NCBI GenBank assembly: GCA_947463445.1
Contig: CANHRS010000015.1
Coordinates: 1 to 43,824 of the forward strand
Direction of reading: 5' to 3'
Origin: Flavobacteriia bacterium
GTDB taxonomy: Bacteria > Bacteroidota > Bacteroidia > Flavobacteriales_D > Crocinitomicaceae
DNA length: 43,824 bases
Shown: positions 26,937-36,046 of the stretch, piece after piece
How positions within the stretch are numbered: position 1 is the first letter of the stretch
Layout of the letters: every line of letters starts with the position of its first letter
Translations under genes and position numbers: made by a program
Notes under the pieces: generated by a model
The model's input: the letters and a program-made list of their open reading frames with translations, nothing else
What the model was told of the DNA's origin: nothing
Database searches by the model: none

Positions 26937-29341
26937 AGATTCTTAGCCTTTTATTTTTACTATCTATGACCCTTTTTGTGCAGGCACAAGAGTTTCACGG
27001 GTATGTCGAAAATGAAAATAAAGAAGCAATCATCGGTGCTAAAGTAAGTTGTGGCAGCCTATTAATTGCCAGCGATTGGAATGGTCGTTTTGAATTAAAA
27101 AATCCTAATTCCGATACCGTTATAATTTCCTACACAGGCTTCGAAACACAAGTAATCTTGCTTTCCAAGCTTCCAAAAAAATTCATACACTGCACCTTAC
27201 TAGCAAACGCAAAAGAGATACAAGAAGCCGTAGTAATCAAAAATCGCTTTGAAAATTTTGATATCGGTTACCTCCCTCCCGTAAAAGGAGTGCAAATCAC
27301 GACAGGAACCAGTACGCTTATTCAAACAGAAGGACAAGGTGGCGCCAAATCGAGTGCAAACCCACGTGAATTATTCGCGAAAGTTCCTGGTCTTAACATT
27401 TGGGAAAGCGATGGTGCGGGTATTCAAATGGGAGTTGGAGGAAGGGGTTTAAGTCCCAACCGAACAGCAAACTTTAACACGCGTCAAAATGGGTACGACA
27501 TCAGTGCAGACGCTTTAGGATATCCGGAATCTTACTACACTCCACCCTTGGAAGCACTTTCTGCTATTGAAATTATTCGTGGTTCTGCTTCGTTACAATA
27601 TGGTACACAATTCGGTGGTTTAATGAACTTCATCATCAAAGAACCAGCAAAAAATTCTCCTTTTGAATTTACCTCGCGTGCCACCGTTGGTAATTTTGGA
27701 TACAAGGCAGGATTTTTACGTTTTAGTGGAACCAAAAATAAATTCGAATACCAAACCTATTACCAATATAAAGAAGGTACTGGTTACCGAGAAAATAGTC
27801 CATTTAATCAACACCAATATTTTGCACAACTTGGCTATCGTTTTAGCGATCAACAATCCATTCGTCTAGAATACACGAACATGAACTACAATGCCCAACA
27901 GCCTGGTGGTTTGACCGATAAACAATTTTATGAAAACCCAATACAAAGTGTGCGCGATAGAAACTGGTTTAAGGTAAATTGGAACCTTCTTGCCTTACAT
28001 TACAACTTGGAAATTAAACCAGATCTATTGCTGAATATTCGTACTTTCGGAATTCTATCTTCGCGCGAATCGCTTGGTTTCTTAGGTAAAATAAACCAAC
28101 AAGATCCCGGTAATGAAAGACAACTCATTTATGGAGATTTTAAAAATACAGGTACGGAAGTGCGTATCTTGAAAAAATATGAATTTACCCTGAAAGAAAA
28201 AACAATCAAAGGTGCTTCTTTGGTTGGCGGAAGATATTATATCGGGCAAACTTCTGCTTTACAAGGAAATGCACCAGGGGGAAATGCGGCTGATTTTCGT
28301 TTTACATCAAGTAACGAATTGGAAAATTCCAACTATTTATTTCCATCGAATAACCTTTCCTTATTCACTGAGCACATTTGGTTTTTAGGTCCGCGCACAT
28401 CCTTCAATGTAGGATTTCGCTACGAACATATTACCAGTGCTTCCTCTGGCTATTACAAAGTGTACAACATCCATAACTTAACCCAAGATACACTCGCAAT
28501 TCAAAAATTGGAATCGAGCAATTCCTTGACGCGCTCCGTACCGCTGGGTGGATTTGGACTTTCCTACAAAACAAGTAAACAAACGAATCTGTATGGAAAT
28601 TTCTGTATGAATTACCGTGCAGTCAATTTTAGCGACATTCGCGTTACAAACCCAAACTTATTGATTGACAGCGCCATGCGTGACGAGTATGGGTCCACAG
28701 CTGAAATCGGTTTCCGTGGATTCATCAAACGCTTTTTATATATCGATGTAGCGGCTTTTCACCTGTATTATGGGGATAAAATAGGAATAACACCACTTGC
28801 TGGTAGTATCAAAAAAATTCGTACCAATATTGGTAATGCGCGTAATGTTGGTGTAGAATGTTTGGTGGAATTTGATTTTATAAAAGCATGGAGAGATAGT
28901 TCTATGTATAACTCCTCCTTGTATGTCAATTTCTCCTACATCCATGCACAATATGTATCTTCCAAAGAAACAAACTTTATCGGAAAACAGTTGGAATACG
29001 TTAGCCCAATTATTCTAAAGACAGGGGTCAAAATCAAACACGATCGCTGGGGTGCAACCATCCAAGGCTCCTATAATGCCGCACAATTCTCCGATGCTTC
29101 TAATTCAGTTGAACCAAGTGGCGATGCAGTGATAGGAGAAGTTCCTGCCTATTTTGTGATGGACATGTCTGCGAAATACAATTTCAAGAAATTGTTTACC
29201 CTCGAAGGCGGTATCAATAACCTCTTAAACGAATCTTATTTTACACGCAGAGCAACAGCCTATCCTGGTCCAGGTATCTTACCTTCGGATGGACGCAATT
29301 TTTATGTGACGGTACAATGGAAAATTGGAGAGCGTAAATAA
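26933..29341 (+). CDS. TonB-dependent receptor of the imelysin/HTTM operon
   Basis: An 802-residue outer-membrane receptor. The start at 26933 gives the signal peptide MKILSLLFLLSMTLFVQAQ. A carboxypeptidase-regulatory-like domain (about 20-95) is followed by a plug domain with GVGGRGLSPNR and IEIIRGSASLQYGTQFGGLMN, then a beta barrel with a FecA-like end (GGINNLLNESYFTRRATAYPGPG; final ITVQWK-like VTVQWKIGERK). It lacks an STN domain. Translational coupling to the HTTM gene suggests that both act on the same ligand, probably an iron or other metal complex (inference). Confidence 0.94.
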   Translation: MKILSLLFLLSMTLFVQAQEFHGYVENENKEAIIGAKVSCGSLLIASDWNGRFELKNPNSDTVIISYTGFETQVILLSKLPKKFIHCTLLANAKEIQEAVVIKNRFENFDIGYLPPVKGVQITTGTSTLIQTEGQGGAKSSANPRELFAKVPGLNIWESDGAGIQMGVGGRGLSPNRTANFNTRQNGYDISADALGYPESYYTPPLEALSAIEIIRGSASLQYGTQFGGLMNFIIKEPAKNSPFEFTSRATVGNFGYKAGFLRFSGTKNKFEYQTYYQYKEGTGYRENSPFNQHQYFAQLGYRFSDQQSIRLEYTNMNYNAQQPGGLTDKQFYENPIQSVRDRNWFKVNWNLLALHYNLEIKPDLLLNIRTFGILSSRESLGFLGKINQQDPGNERQLIYGDFKNTGTEVRILKKYEFTLKEKTIKGASLVGGRYYIGQTSALQGNAPGGNAADFRFTSSNELENSNYLFPSNNLSLFTEHIWFLGPRTSFNVGFRYEHITSASSGYYKVYNIHNLTQDTLAIQKLESSNSLTRSVPLGGFGLSYKTSKQTNLYGNFCMNYRAVNFSDIRVTNPNLLIDSAMRDEYGSTAEIGFRGFIKRFLYIDVAAFHLYYGDKIGITPLAGSIKKIRTNIGNARNVGVECLVEFDFIKAWRDSSMYNSSLYVNFSYIHAQYVSSKETNFIGKQLEYVSPIILKTGVKIKHDRWGATIQGSYNAAQFSDASNSVEPSGDAVIGEVPAYFVMDMSAKYNFKKLFTLEGGINNLLNESYFTRRATAYPGPGILPSDGRNFYVTVQWKIGERK

Positions 29342-29343
29342 GT

Positions 29344-29961
29344 TTAACAACAACTATACCTTCTTTTAAACGTACAAAAAATAAAATTTTGCACCGTATC
29401 AAATGGCGTAACATGATCTTCCGTAAAACATCCCATCTTATCCAAATAAGCACCAAATAACTGCTGAAAACTAGTTTCATTGTATTGCTTGATTTCCAAA
29501 CCACTACATTTCAAAGGACCATTTTCGGAGAAAGTACCAACGATAAAGTATCCGCTAACATGATTCGCAACTCGGTGAACGTAGTTTTGAATGGCATCCG
29601 TATTCGTAACAAAATGAAAAACAGCGCGGTCATGCCAAACTGCATAGTGTTGATTCGGAACAAATTCATTCATATCGGATACAATCCAAGTCACCAATTT
29701 CGCCTTTTCTCCCAAACGTATTTTAGCACGTTCTAGCGCTTTTGCGGAAATATCTAATACGGTAATATTGGTATACCCTGCTTTCAGTAGATGATCCACC
29801 AAATGACTATCCCCTCCACCAATATCGATAATTGCTGCATCTTTCGCGATACCCGTTTCCTGAATTAAACGTAAAGAAGTACTCGGCACTGCTTGAGTCC
29901 AACTTACTTGTTCTGGTGTTTTTGTTTCGTATACATTTTCCCAATGTGCTTTTTCAGACAT
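29344..29961 (-). CDS. Class I SAM-dependent methyltransferase
   Basis: A 205-residue cytoplasmic methyltransferase. It begins SEKAHWENVYETKTPEQVSW, followed by the SAM-binding loop IIDIGGGDSHLVDHLL near 45-60, and has ITVLDISAKALERAK as the second SAM contact. The block EQVSWTQ is typical of small thiopurine- or tellurite-like methyltransferases. The start at 29961 was preferred to 29970 because the -7 box TAGCTTTG (29984-29977) puts the transcript start close to 29970. The substrate is unknown. It is convergent with the TonB-receptor gene, with stops 2 bp apart. Confidence 0.88.
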   Translation of the reverse strand: MSEKAHWENVYETKTPEQVSWTQAVPSTSLRLIQETGIAKDAAIIDIGGGDSHLVDHLLKAGYTNITVLDISAKALERAKIRLGEKAKLVTWIVSDMNEFVPNQHYAVWHDRAVFHFVTNTDAIQNYVHRVANHVSGYFIVGTFSENGPLKCSGLEIKQYNETSFQQLFGAYLDKMGCFTEDHVTPFDTVQNFIFCTFKRRYSCC

Positions 29962-29976
29962 AAAATACAATTTTCA

Positions 29977-29984
29977 CAAAGCTA
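29977..29984 (-). promoter_or_regulatory. Candidate -7 element of the methyltransferase gene
   Basis: On the minus strand TAGCTTTG matches TAnnTTTG and lies 15 bp before the start codon, giving a very short leader. No clear -33 TTG is seen. Confidence 0.45.
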
Positions 29985-30121
29985 CATTAGTTTACATTTG
30001 AAAAGTGTAACTTTAGTTGCAGACCATATACTTTTTTATGAATCTATAATTCAACGAATATAAAAGGTTATAATAATTACTTTAGAAATCGTTTACAATC
30101 CTCTTTTACAAAAGAATACAC

Positions 30122-30658
30122 ATGAAAAATACACTATTCAAAACTTTCCTAACGCTATTTTGCATGTTGATCATGCTTGGGTGCACCAAAGAAAAAGAAA
30201 CGATTACGCCTGTTGCAACAACTGAAACCAAAACTTCCGACCAATTGTTATTTGAAAAAGCTAAATCTGTAGTAGATTTTACGTGGTTTGAAAAAGCAGA
30301 TTCGCTTTATAAAAAAAGCAGTGGTAGTGGTCACGGACAAGCATTCTTTAAAACAAGATTCAATGCGATAGCAGCAACAAAACTCACCAGCAATGGAAGA
30401 ATTATGCCTGATGCAAATTTCCCAGAAGGTTCTTTAATCGTTAAAGAACTCTACAAAGACGCCCAAACACTTGATCTATACGCAATTCTTTATAAAGACA
30501 GTAAAAATGTAGACGCCGATGCCAAAGGTTGGGTGTGGGGGTATTTAAGACCTGACGGAAATGTCGCTGTTTCAGCTTCAAAAAAAGGTACGTCGTGTAT
30601 CAGTTGCCATTCCCAAACTGGTAATATTGATTACGTCTTGATGAATAAGTATTATTAA
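30122..30658 (+). CDS. Cytochrome P460-family lipoprotein
   Basis: A 178-residue haem protein with a lipobox MLGC at Cys21. The P460 domain follows, with FPEGSLIVKELY near 100-111, GWVWGYLRPDG near 136-146, and the haem-binding site CISCH at 159-163 near the C-terminus, as usual for the family. Members oxidise hydroxylamine or bind NO; here the exact chemistry is unknown. It stands alone between the methyltransferase and the DtxR-type repressor, with which it converges (stops 5 bp apart). Confidence 0.88.
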   Translation: MKNTLFKTFLTLFCMLIMLGCTKEKETITPVATTETKTSDQLLFEKAKSVVDFTWFEKADSLYKKSSGSGHGQAFFKTRFNAIAATKLTSNGRIMPDANFPEGSLIVKELYKDAQTLDLYAILYKDSKNVDADAKGWVWGYLRPDGNVAVSASKKGTSCISCHSQTGNIDYVLMNKYY

Positions 30659-30663
30659 AAAGC

Positions 30664-31317
30664 CTACACCACATAAATATTCTCGGCAAACTTTTCGCTT
30701 ACACTGGATGCTACTCCATTCACCTCAATTACCATCAAGGCATCGTATTCCTGACGCGATTGAACGTATATTTCATTATTAATTCCTAAACCTACTTTCA
30801 CTACATATTGTAAAAAAGCAGAAGAATTATCCTTCACTGCTACCATCTTGCAAAGCTGACCGACTGGTATGTCTAACAATGTCTTACGAAATTGCTTAGT
30901 CAACTCTCCACCTTTGGATGGTATCGGATCTCCATGCGGATCAAAGGCTGGGTAATCCAAAAATTTCTCCAATTTATCAATCAATTTAGTTGACTGGATA
31001 TGCTCCAATTGCTCTGCAACATCATGTACCTCATCCCAACTAAACTCTAACTTCTCATACAAAAAGGTCTCCCAAAGCCGGTGCTTACGTATCACTTCCG
31101 TTGCTATTTTTTTTCCCGCTATGGTTAATGTTATTTTCTTGTACTTTTCGAAATCAACCAAGGCTTTGTCGCGTAAACGCTTCAACATGTCATTAGCAGT
31201 AGCTGGTTTAACCCCTAGATTCATAGCTAACTCATTCGTTCCGACTCCTGTTTCGCCACTGTCAAACGAAATGCGCAACAAGGCTTTTAAATAATTCTCC
31301 TCAGTAAATGAAATCAT
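30664..31317 (-). CDS. DtxR/MntR-family metal-dependent repressor
   Basis: A 217-residue regulator. Residues 1-62 form the DtxR winged HTH (LAMNLGVKPATANDMLKRL). The dimerisation domain includes HRLWETFLYEKLEFSWDEVHDVAEQLEHI, carrying the usual metal-binding Glu/His residues. A C-terminal FeoA/SH3-like domain covers about 150-217. It should bind Fe(II) or Mn(II) and then repress uptake genes. It is divergent from a TonB receptor whose promoter holds a near-consensus DtxR box. A second palindrome overlaps the start of its own transcript, which suggests autoregulation. Confidence 0.94.
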   Translation of the reverse strand: MISFTEENYLKALLRISFDSGETGVGTNELAMNLGVKPATANDMLKRLRDKALVDFEKYKKITLTIAGKKIATEVIRKHRLWETFLYEKLEFSWDEVHDVAEQLEHIQSTKLIDKLEKFLDYPAFDPHGDPIPSKGGELTKQFRKTLLDIPVGQLCKMVAVKDNSSAFLQYVVKVGLGINNEIYVQSRQEYDALMVIEVNGVASSVSEKFAENIYVV

Positions 31318-31326
31318 AGTCTGTTC

Positions 31327-31353
31327 GTTTGTTAGTGCTTACAAACAAAGATA
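31327..31353 (-). promoter_or_regulatory. Promoter and probable operator of the DtxR-family gene
   Basis: On the minus strand TATCTTTG (31353-31346) fits the -7 consensus. Just downstream, GTTTGTTAGTGCTTACAAAC (31327-31346) is an imperfect 20-bp palindrome with perfect GTTTGT/ACAAAC ends. Its place over the transcript start would allow repression by the gene's own product. Confidence 0.55.
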
Positions 31354-31373
31354 AAACAAATAATCAAACTAAA

Positions 31374-31405
31374 TTTGTTAGGTTAATCTAACTTAATTAT
31401 ATTTG
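31374..31405 (+). promoter_or_regulatory. TonB-receptor promoter with an embedded DtxR/IdeR iron box
   Basis: TTTG (31374-31377), 20 bp, then TATATTTG (31398-31405) is a complete Bacteroidota promoter. Between the two lies TTAGGTTAATCTAACTTAA (31378-31396), which matches the classical DtxR/IdeR box TTAGGTTAGSCTAACCTAA at about 16 of 19 positions. A repressor bound here would block RNA polymerase fully. Confidence 0.82.
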
Positions 31406-31436
31406 TACACCTAACTATTTATCAAACGTATTGTAT

Positions 31437-33734
31437 ATGTTCAAATTACACCAAATTATTACCTTATTATTTACCTGTGTTTCGTTTTTTCTATCTGCGC
31501 AACAAGGTGTAATTACAGGGAGAGTAATTGCTGATAACAAACCTATACAAAAGGTTAATGTAGTTCTTGTTGGTACATCCTATTCCACCATTACCGATTC
31601 TTTAGGTCAATTTACATTTGAAAAGATTCCAAACGCAAGCTATAAAATCAGAGTGCTCTCCCTCGACCACCACAAAAATGAAAAAACAATTACGCTAAAA
31701 AATAAGGACACGCTTCACATTACCCTAGAACTTTTCTCCAATGCCAAAGAATTAGAACAAGTAGTCATTTCTGGAACCATGAAAGAAATAACTCGTTCCG
31801 AAAGTCCTGTCCCTGTGGAAGTGTATTCCCAAACTTATTTCAAGAAAAATCCTACGGCAAACATTTACGAAGCACTCCAAAATATCAATGGAGTTCGGCC
31901 TCAACTCAACTGTGCAGTTTGCAATACGGGGGACATCCACATCAACGGATTGGAAGGTCCATACACGATGGTACTCATTGATGGGATGCCAATCGTTAGT
32001 AGTTTATCCACAGTGTATGGACTTTCAGGCATCCCCAATTCGCTAGTCGATCGTATCGAAATCGTCAAAGGACCTGCCTCTTCCCTTTATGGTAGTGAAG
32101 CAGTCGGAGGATTGATAAACATCATCACTAAAAAAGCGCAAAATACGCCCCGTTTTAGTACGGATGTTTTTACTACTAGCTGGGGAGAAGTCAATACAGA
32201 CCTAGGATTAAAATTGAAAATCAAAGAAAAAGCGGAGATACTTACGGGAGTCAACTACTTCAATTTCCAACAAAAAATAGATAAAAACAAAGATAACTTT
32301 ACCGATATGACACTTCAAGACCGTATTTCGGTATTCCAAAAGTGGAATTTTAACAGAAAAGAAAATCGCATCTTCAATCTAGCTGGTCGTTTTATGTATG
32401 AAGACCGAATCGGAGGAGATGTTCGATGGGAAAAAAAATTCAGAGGTGGAGATAGTATTTACGGAGAAAATATCTACACATCGCGCTACGAAGTACTTGG
32501 TAATTATCAACTTCCTACTACAGAAAAAGTAATGCTCGCTTTTTCCTACAACAGCCATGCACAAGATTCAAGGTATGGAACAACTTCCTACATCGCAAAC
32601 CAACAAATTGGATTCACACAACTAACTTGGGATAAAAAATTAGGGAAACAAGACTTCCTACTTGGTACTGCCCTTCGCTATACCTACTACGATGATAATA
32701 CACCTGCTACACAAAATACAGATTCCTTAAACCCTAAAACAATCGCGCAAAAAACGTGGTTACCTGGAATTTTTATGCAAGATGAAATTGCCATCAAGGA
32801 TAAAAACAAACTCTTACTCGGATTTCGGTACGATTACAACTCCTATCACGGAAATATTTTCACTCCGCGCATCGCATATAAATGGGCAATTAAGGAAAAC
32901 AAAAGTCTGCGAATTAACGCCGGAACTGGATTTAGAGTAGTCAATCTATTCACCGAAGACCACGCAGCACTAACTGGTGCTCGTACCGTAGAAATTAAAA
33001 ACGAATTACTCCCCGAAAAATCCTACAACACAAACATCAACTATATCCATAAAATTACGTTGGAAAAAGGAACTACAATCAACCTCGATGCTACCGCATT
33101 TTATACCTATTTCAACAACCGTATCGTCGGAGATTTTGATTCCAATCCAAACAAAATTAGCTATGACAATTTAAACGGACACGCTGTTAGCAAAGGATTG
33201 AGCCTAAATGTAGAACTGAATCTAATACAAGGACTCAAAATAATCGCTGGTGGTACGCTAATGGAAAATACCTTAACAGAAAATGATATCACCAAGCAAC
33301 AAATACTTACCGAGAAATTCACAGGTGTTTGGGCTGTTTCCTACAAACTAAAAAAAGCAAATCTTGCAATCGATTATACAGGGAATCTATATAGTCCCAT
33401 GCGACTTCCAACACTCAGCGAACTAGATCCGCGTAGTTCCGTTTCCCCATGGTGGAGCATCCAAAACATTCAATTTACTTACAACGGATTTAAAAACTTC
33501 GAAATCTACGGTGGTGTAAAAAACCTTCTAGACTGGACACCTTTCAAAGAAAAAAATCCATTCATCATCGCGCGCACCAACGATCCATTCGATAAAAACG
33601 TGAAAATTGATGCGCAAGGAAAAGTACTAGTAACTGCTGAAAATCCGTACGGACTAACCTTCGACCCTACCTACATCTACGCCCCAACACAAGGCATAAG
33701 AATGTTTATAGGAGTGAGGTATACTTTTAAGTAA
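31437..33734 (+). CDS. TonB-dependent receptor under probable DtxR control
   Basis: A 765-residue outer-membrane receptor. The ATG at 31437 is preferred to the TTG at 31431. Signal peptide (FKLHQIITLLFTCVSFFLSAQ), carboxypeptidase-regulatory-like domain (about 22-98), plug with NCAVCNTGDIHINGLEGPYT and VEIVKGPASSLYGSEAVGGL, then barrel ending in IRMFIGVRYTFK. The plug Cys pair CAVC is a feature of one group of Bacteroidota metal receptors. Regulation by the adjacent DtxR-type repressor points to iron or manganese uptake. A decayed copy of its 3' end follows. Confidence 0.94.
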   Translation: MFKLHQIITLLFTCVSFFLSAQQGVITGRVIADNKPIQKVNVVLVGTSYSTITDSLGQFTFEKIPNASYKIRVLSLDHHKNEKTITLKNKDTLHITLELFSNAKELEQVVISGTMKEITRSESPVPVEVYSQTYFKKNPTANIYEALQNINGVRPQLNCAVCNTGDIHINGLEGPYTMVLIDGMPIVSSLSTVYGLSGIPNSLVDRIEIVKGPASSLYGSEAVGGLINIITKKAQNTPRFSTDVFTTSWGEVNTDLGLKLKIKEKAEILTGVNYFNFQQKIDKNKDNFTDMTLQDRISVFQKWNFNRKENRIFNLAGRFMYEDRIGGDVRWEKKFRGGDSIYGENIYTSRYEVLGNYQLPTTEKVMLAFSYNSHAQDSRYGTTSYIANQQIGFTQLTWDKKLGKQDFLLGTALRYTYYDDNTPATQNTDSLNPKTIAQKTWLPGIFMQDEIAIKDKNKLLLGFRYDYNSYHGNIFTPRIAYKWAIKENKSLRINAGTGFRVVNLFTEDHAALTGARTVEIKNELLPEKSYNTNINYIHKITLEKGTTINLDATAFYTYFNNRIVGDFDSNPNKISYDNLNGHAVSKGLSLNVELNLIQGLKIIAGGTLMENTLTENDITKQQILTEKFTGVWAVSYKLKKANLAIDYTGNLYSPMRLPTLSELDPRSSVSPWWSIQNIQFTYNGFKNFEIYGGVKNLLDWTPFKEKNPFIIARTNDPFDKNVKIDAQGKVLVTAENPYGLTFDPTYIYAPTQGIRMFIGVRYTFK

Positions 33735-33737
33735 TTC

Positions 33738-33872
33738 TCCATTGTGGAGCATTCATAACATTCAGCTCGTAATTACAGAAAAAAACTATAGACATACCTT
33801 TGACCCACCTAAATCTAAGTCTCTAAACAAGAGATAAGAATTTTTATTGGGGTGAGGTATAGTTGAAAGTAT
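33738..33872 (+). pseudogene. Decayed duplicate of the TonB-receptor 3' end
   Basis: CTCCATTGTGGAGCATTCAT at 33738 resembles the receptor gene near 33447-33470. The stretch from TTTGACCCACCTAAATCTAA to GGGGTGAGGTATAGTTGAAA (about 33800-33866) resembles the receptor's last 80 bp (33659-33734), about 70% alike by eye. The DNA between these two parts is lost and the frame is broken. It fills most of the gap before the next gene. Confidence 0.72.
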
Positions 33873-33901
33873 AAGAAAAATGCAAATTTTATAAATCTAT
33901 A

Positions 33902-33933
33902 TTGAAATACAATTAAAAAAATATTTAGTTTTG
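33902..33933 (+). promoter_or_regulatory. Promoter of the HExxH lipoprotein gene
   Basis: TTG (33902-33904), 21 bp, then TAGTTTTG (33926-33933) fits the Bacteroidota consensus, 13 bp before the ATG. Confidence 0.6.
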
Positions 33934-33946
33934 AAAACAGATCATT

Positions 33947-35539
33947 ATGAAAAAAAAACAGATGAAAATTTTAGGAATTGTTCTATTAATTAGCCTTGTT
34001 ATATTTTCTTGTAAAAAAGAAAATATAAATCAACTTGATACTAAAAATAAGATTAGTGATGATAATATTATTAATGAACAAATGACTCAACTTATAAGAA
34101 AGTTAGACAATCCATATTCAGTTTCAAATATGAAAAATGCATTAGATTCTATACAAAGATCTAATAAAAGATTTACAACTGATGAATTAGAAATTGTTAC
34201 TACACATCTATATTTAAAATTCAAACCAAAAAATAACAATGAATTGGAGATTCTAAAAGATGATAGTTCCTTAATTCTATATTCTTATCCTTTAGATTAT
34301 GATATAACTTTAGGTACATATTATCATGATCCAAGTATTCCAGATAGTTTACCTACATATCAATACTGTTCTGTAACCGTTGATAAAAAAATACCGAGTG
34401 GTATTGAATATGAATTATTGGATGAATTATTCATTCCCGATGAAAATAAAGATGGAATAAATTTGAATAAAACTAAATCAAATGATGATTTAGTTTCAAG
34501 ATTAGTAGAAGAATCTTTTAGATTAACTGGTAATTTAGACTCCAATACATTAGACAGAAAAGTTAAGGCAAGTAATTGGAGACCAGCAGGAAAGATTAGG
34601 TTTTGGGACGATGTAACAAATAATTGGAGAGGAGTCGAGGGAGTAATTGTTAAAGCTAGAAATTGGTTTACTACGCATCAAGGTATTGTTGATGCTAATG
34701 GAAATTACTCATGTGATGGTACATTTAAAGGAGATGCAAATTATAGTTTGGATTGGGAAAGATATGATTTTGCTCTTCGTGAAGCTTGGTTAGATGGTGC
34801 TAATATTAATGGGCCTAAGAAAAAAGGGAATTGGGATAATGATTTTACAAGTGGAAAAAATTTTTTTCATGCCAAGGTATTCCTTTGGGCTTATCGTTAT
34901 TACTATCTTGATATAGACGGTCTAAAACGTCCACCAAAAAATGCTATATTAAAAACACAAATGCATATAAGATGTTACGACGAAAATGGAGTTTCAAATT
35001 TTAAAAAAGAAAGAAGATTTATGGGGCTTGGGAGTGCAATAAAAATTTATTCCAAAGAAACCAGTTTAGATGGTTCTGTTACTTATGCAAACTCAGAGAG
35101 ATTATTAAATGTTGTTTCTCATGAACTAGCTCATGCTTCTCATTGGGAATTACGAAAAAATAAATGGAATAACAATAAAACAGAAGATAAATTAATTGAA
35201 AGTTGGGCTATGGGGGTAGCATGGAAATTAACAAGAAAAGTATATTTCAATCACAATCATTATGCATTTATGACTTTTGATGATATGAAGAATGACGAAT
35301 TTGGGAAAAATCAATATACACCAATAATAATAGATTTATTAGACAACCTTAATCAAGGTGGCTGCTGTTCTAAAACCTTACCGATAGATGAGATTTCAGG
35401 TTATACGATAAAAAATATTGAGGATGTACTTAAAGATTGTGAAACCTTAAGTGATTTAAAAGATCAACTAAAAAATAAATATCAAATAATAAACCAATCC
35501 AAATTAGATTATTTTTTCAATCAATATATTAATTTATAG
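33947..35539 (+). CDS. Putative zinc metalloprotease lipoprotein (HELAH)
   Basis: A 530-residue predicted lipoprotein with lipobox IFSC at Cys22, then KKENIN. Residues about 212-275 look like a carboxypeptidase-regulatory-like beta domain (VEGVIVKARNWFTTHQGI). The zinc motif HELAH is at 392-396 in VVSHELAHASHWE, with a possible third ligand Glu in IESWAMGVAW about 20 residues on. This fits a gluzincin-type protease, though I cannot name a family. ATG 33962 is an alternative start. The gene and its partner are poorer in GC than their neighbours, which may mean recent arrival. Confidence 0.78.
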   Translation: MKKKQMKILGIVLLISLVIFSCKKENINQLDTKNKISDDNIINEQMTQLIRKLDNPYSVSNMKNALDSIQRSNKRFTTDELEIVTTHLYLKFKPKNNNELEILKDDSSLILYSYPLDYDITLGTYYHDPSIPDSLPTYQYCSVTVDKKIPSGIEYELLDELFIPDENKDGINLNKTKSNDDLVSRLVEESFRLTGNLDSNTLDRKVKASNWRPAGKIRFWDDVTNNWRGVEGVIVKARNWFTTHQGIVDANGNYSCDGTFKGDANYSLDWERYDFALREAWLDGANINGPKKKGNWDNDFTSGKNFFHAKVFLWAYRYYYLDIDGLKRPPKNAILKTQMHIRCYDENGVSNFKKERRFMGLGSAIKIYSKETSLDGSVTYANSERLLNVVSHELAHASHWELRKNKWNNNKTEDKLIESWAMGVAWKLTRKVYFNHNHYAFMTFDDMKNDEFGKNQYTPIIIDLLDNLNQGGCCSKTLPIDEISGYTIKNIEDVLKDCETLSDLKDQLKNKYQIINQSKLDYFFNQYINL

Positions 35540-35541
35540 AT

Positions 35542-35970
35542 ATGTATAGGATATATATTTTTATTTTATTTTTCGGTATTTTTTCATGTGATAAAGAATG
35601 TAATGATTGCGGTCTAATTTCAAGCTCACGATATTATTTAAAAAATAATTCTAATGATGATTTAAAACTTATTTTTTACGAAAACACTACTCAAATAAAA
35701 TATGATACTATATCAATTGAAAAAAATCAAAGAATTCCATTTCTTTTTTTAAGTACAGGTTCACCTGCTAAAACCATACTAAGTCTTGACTATGCTATTT
35801 ATGATAGTATTAAAATTATTAATAATTCAGAAGTTAAATCATTGATTAATGATATTGAAAATTGCAGTAATGTTTATAATGTTTTATGTAAATCAAATTA
35901 TAATTTGATATTAGAACAAGAAGAGAAGTTAGGAAACAAGTATTCAGAGTATGAACTTATCATTAAATAA
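35542..35970 (+). CDS. Small hypothetical lipoprotein, partner of the HELAH protein
   Basis: A 142-residue predicted lipoprotein with signal YRIYIFILFFGIFSC (Cys16) and a further CNDC pair just after. It starts 2 bp after the HELAH gene, so the two are co-translated. The body has a mixed beta pattern with no motif I know. It may be an inhibitor, substrate or immunity-like partner of the protease (inference). Confidence 0.75.
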   Translation: MYRIYIFILFFGIFSCDKECNDCGLISSSRYYLKNNSNDDLKLIFYENTTQIKYDTISIEKNQRIPFLFLSTGSPAKTILSLDYAIYDSIKIINNSEVKSLINDIENCSNVYNVLCKSNYNLILEQEEKLGNKYSEYELIIK

Positions 35971-36046
35971 ATCGCAGAAAGTATTCTTCTATTATTAGAT
36001 TAGAGGTATATAATTTAAAAATTCATTGAATAAAAAGAAAACACCA

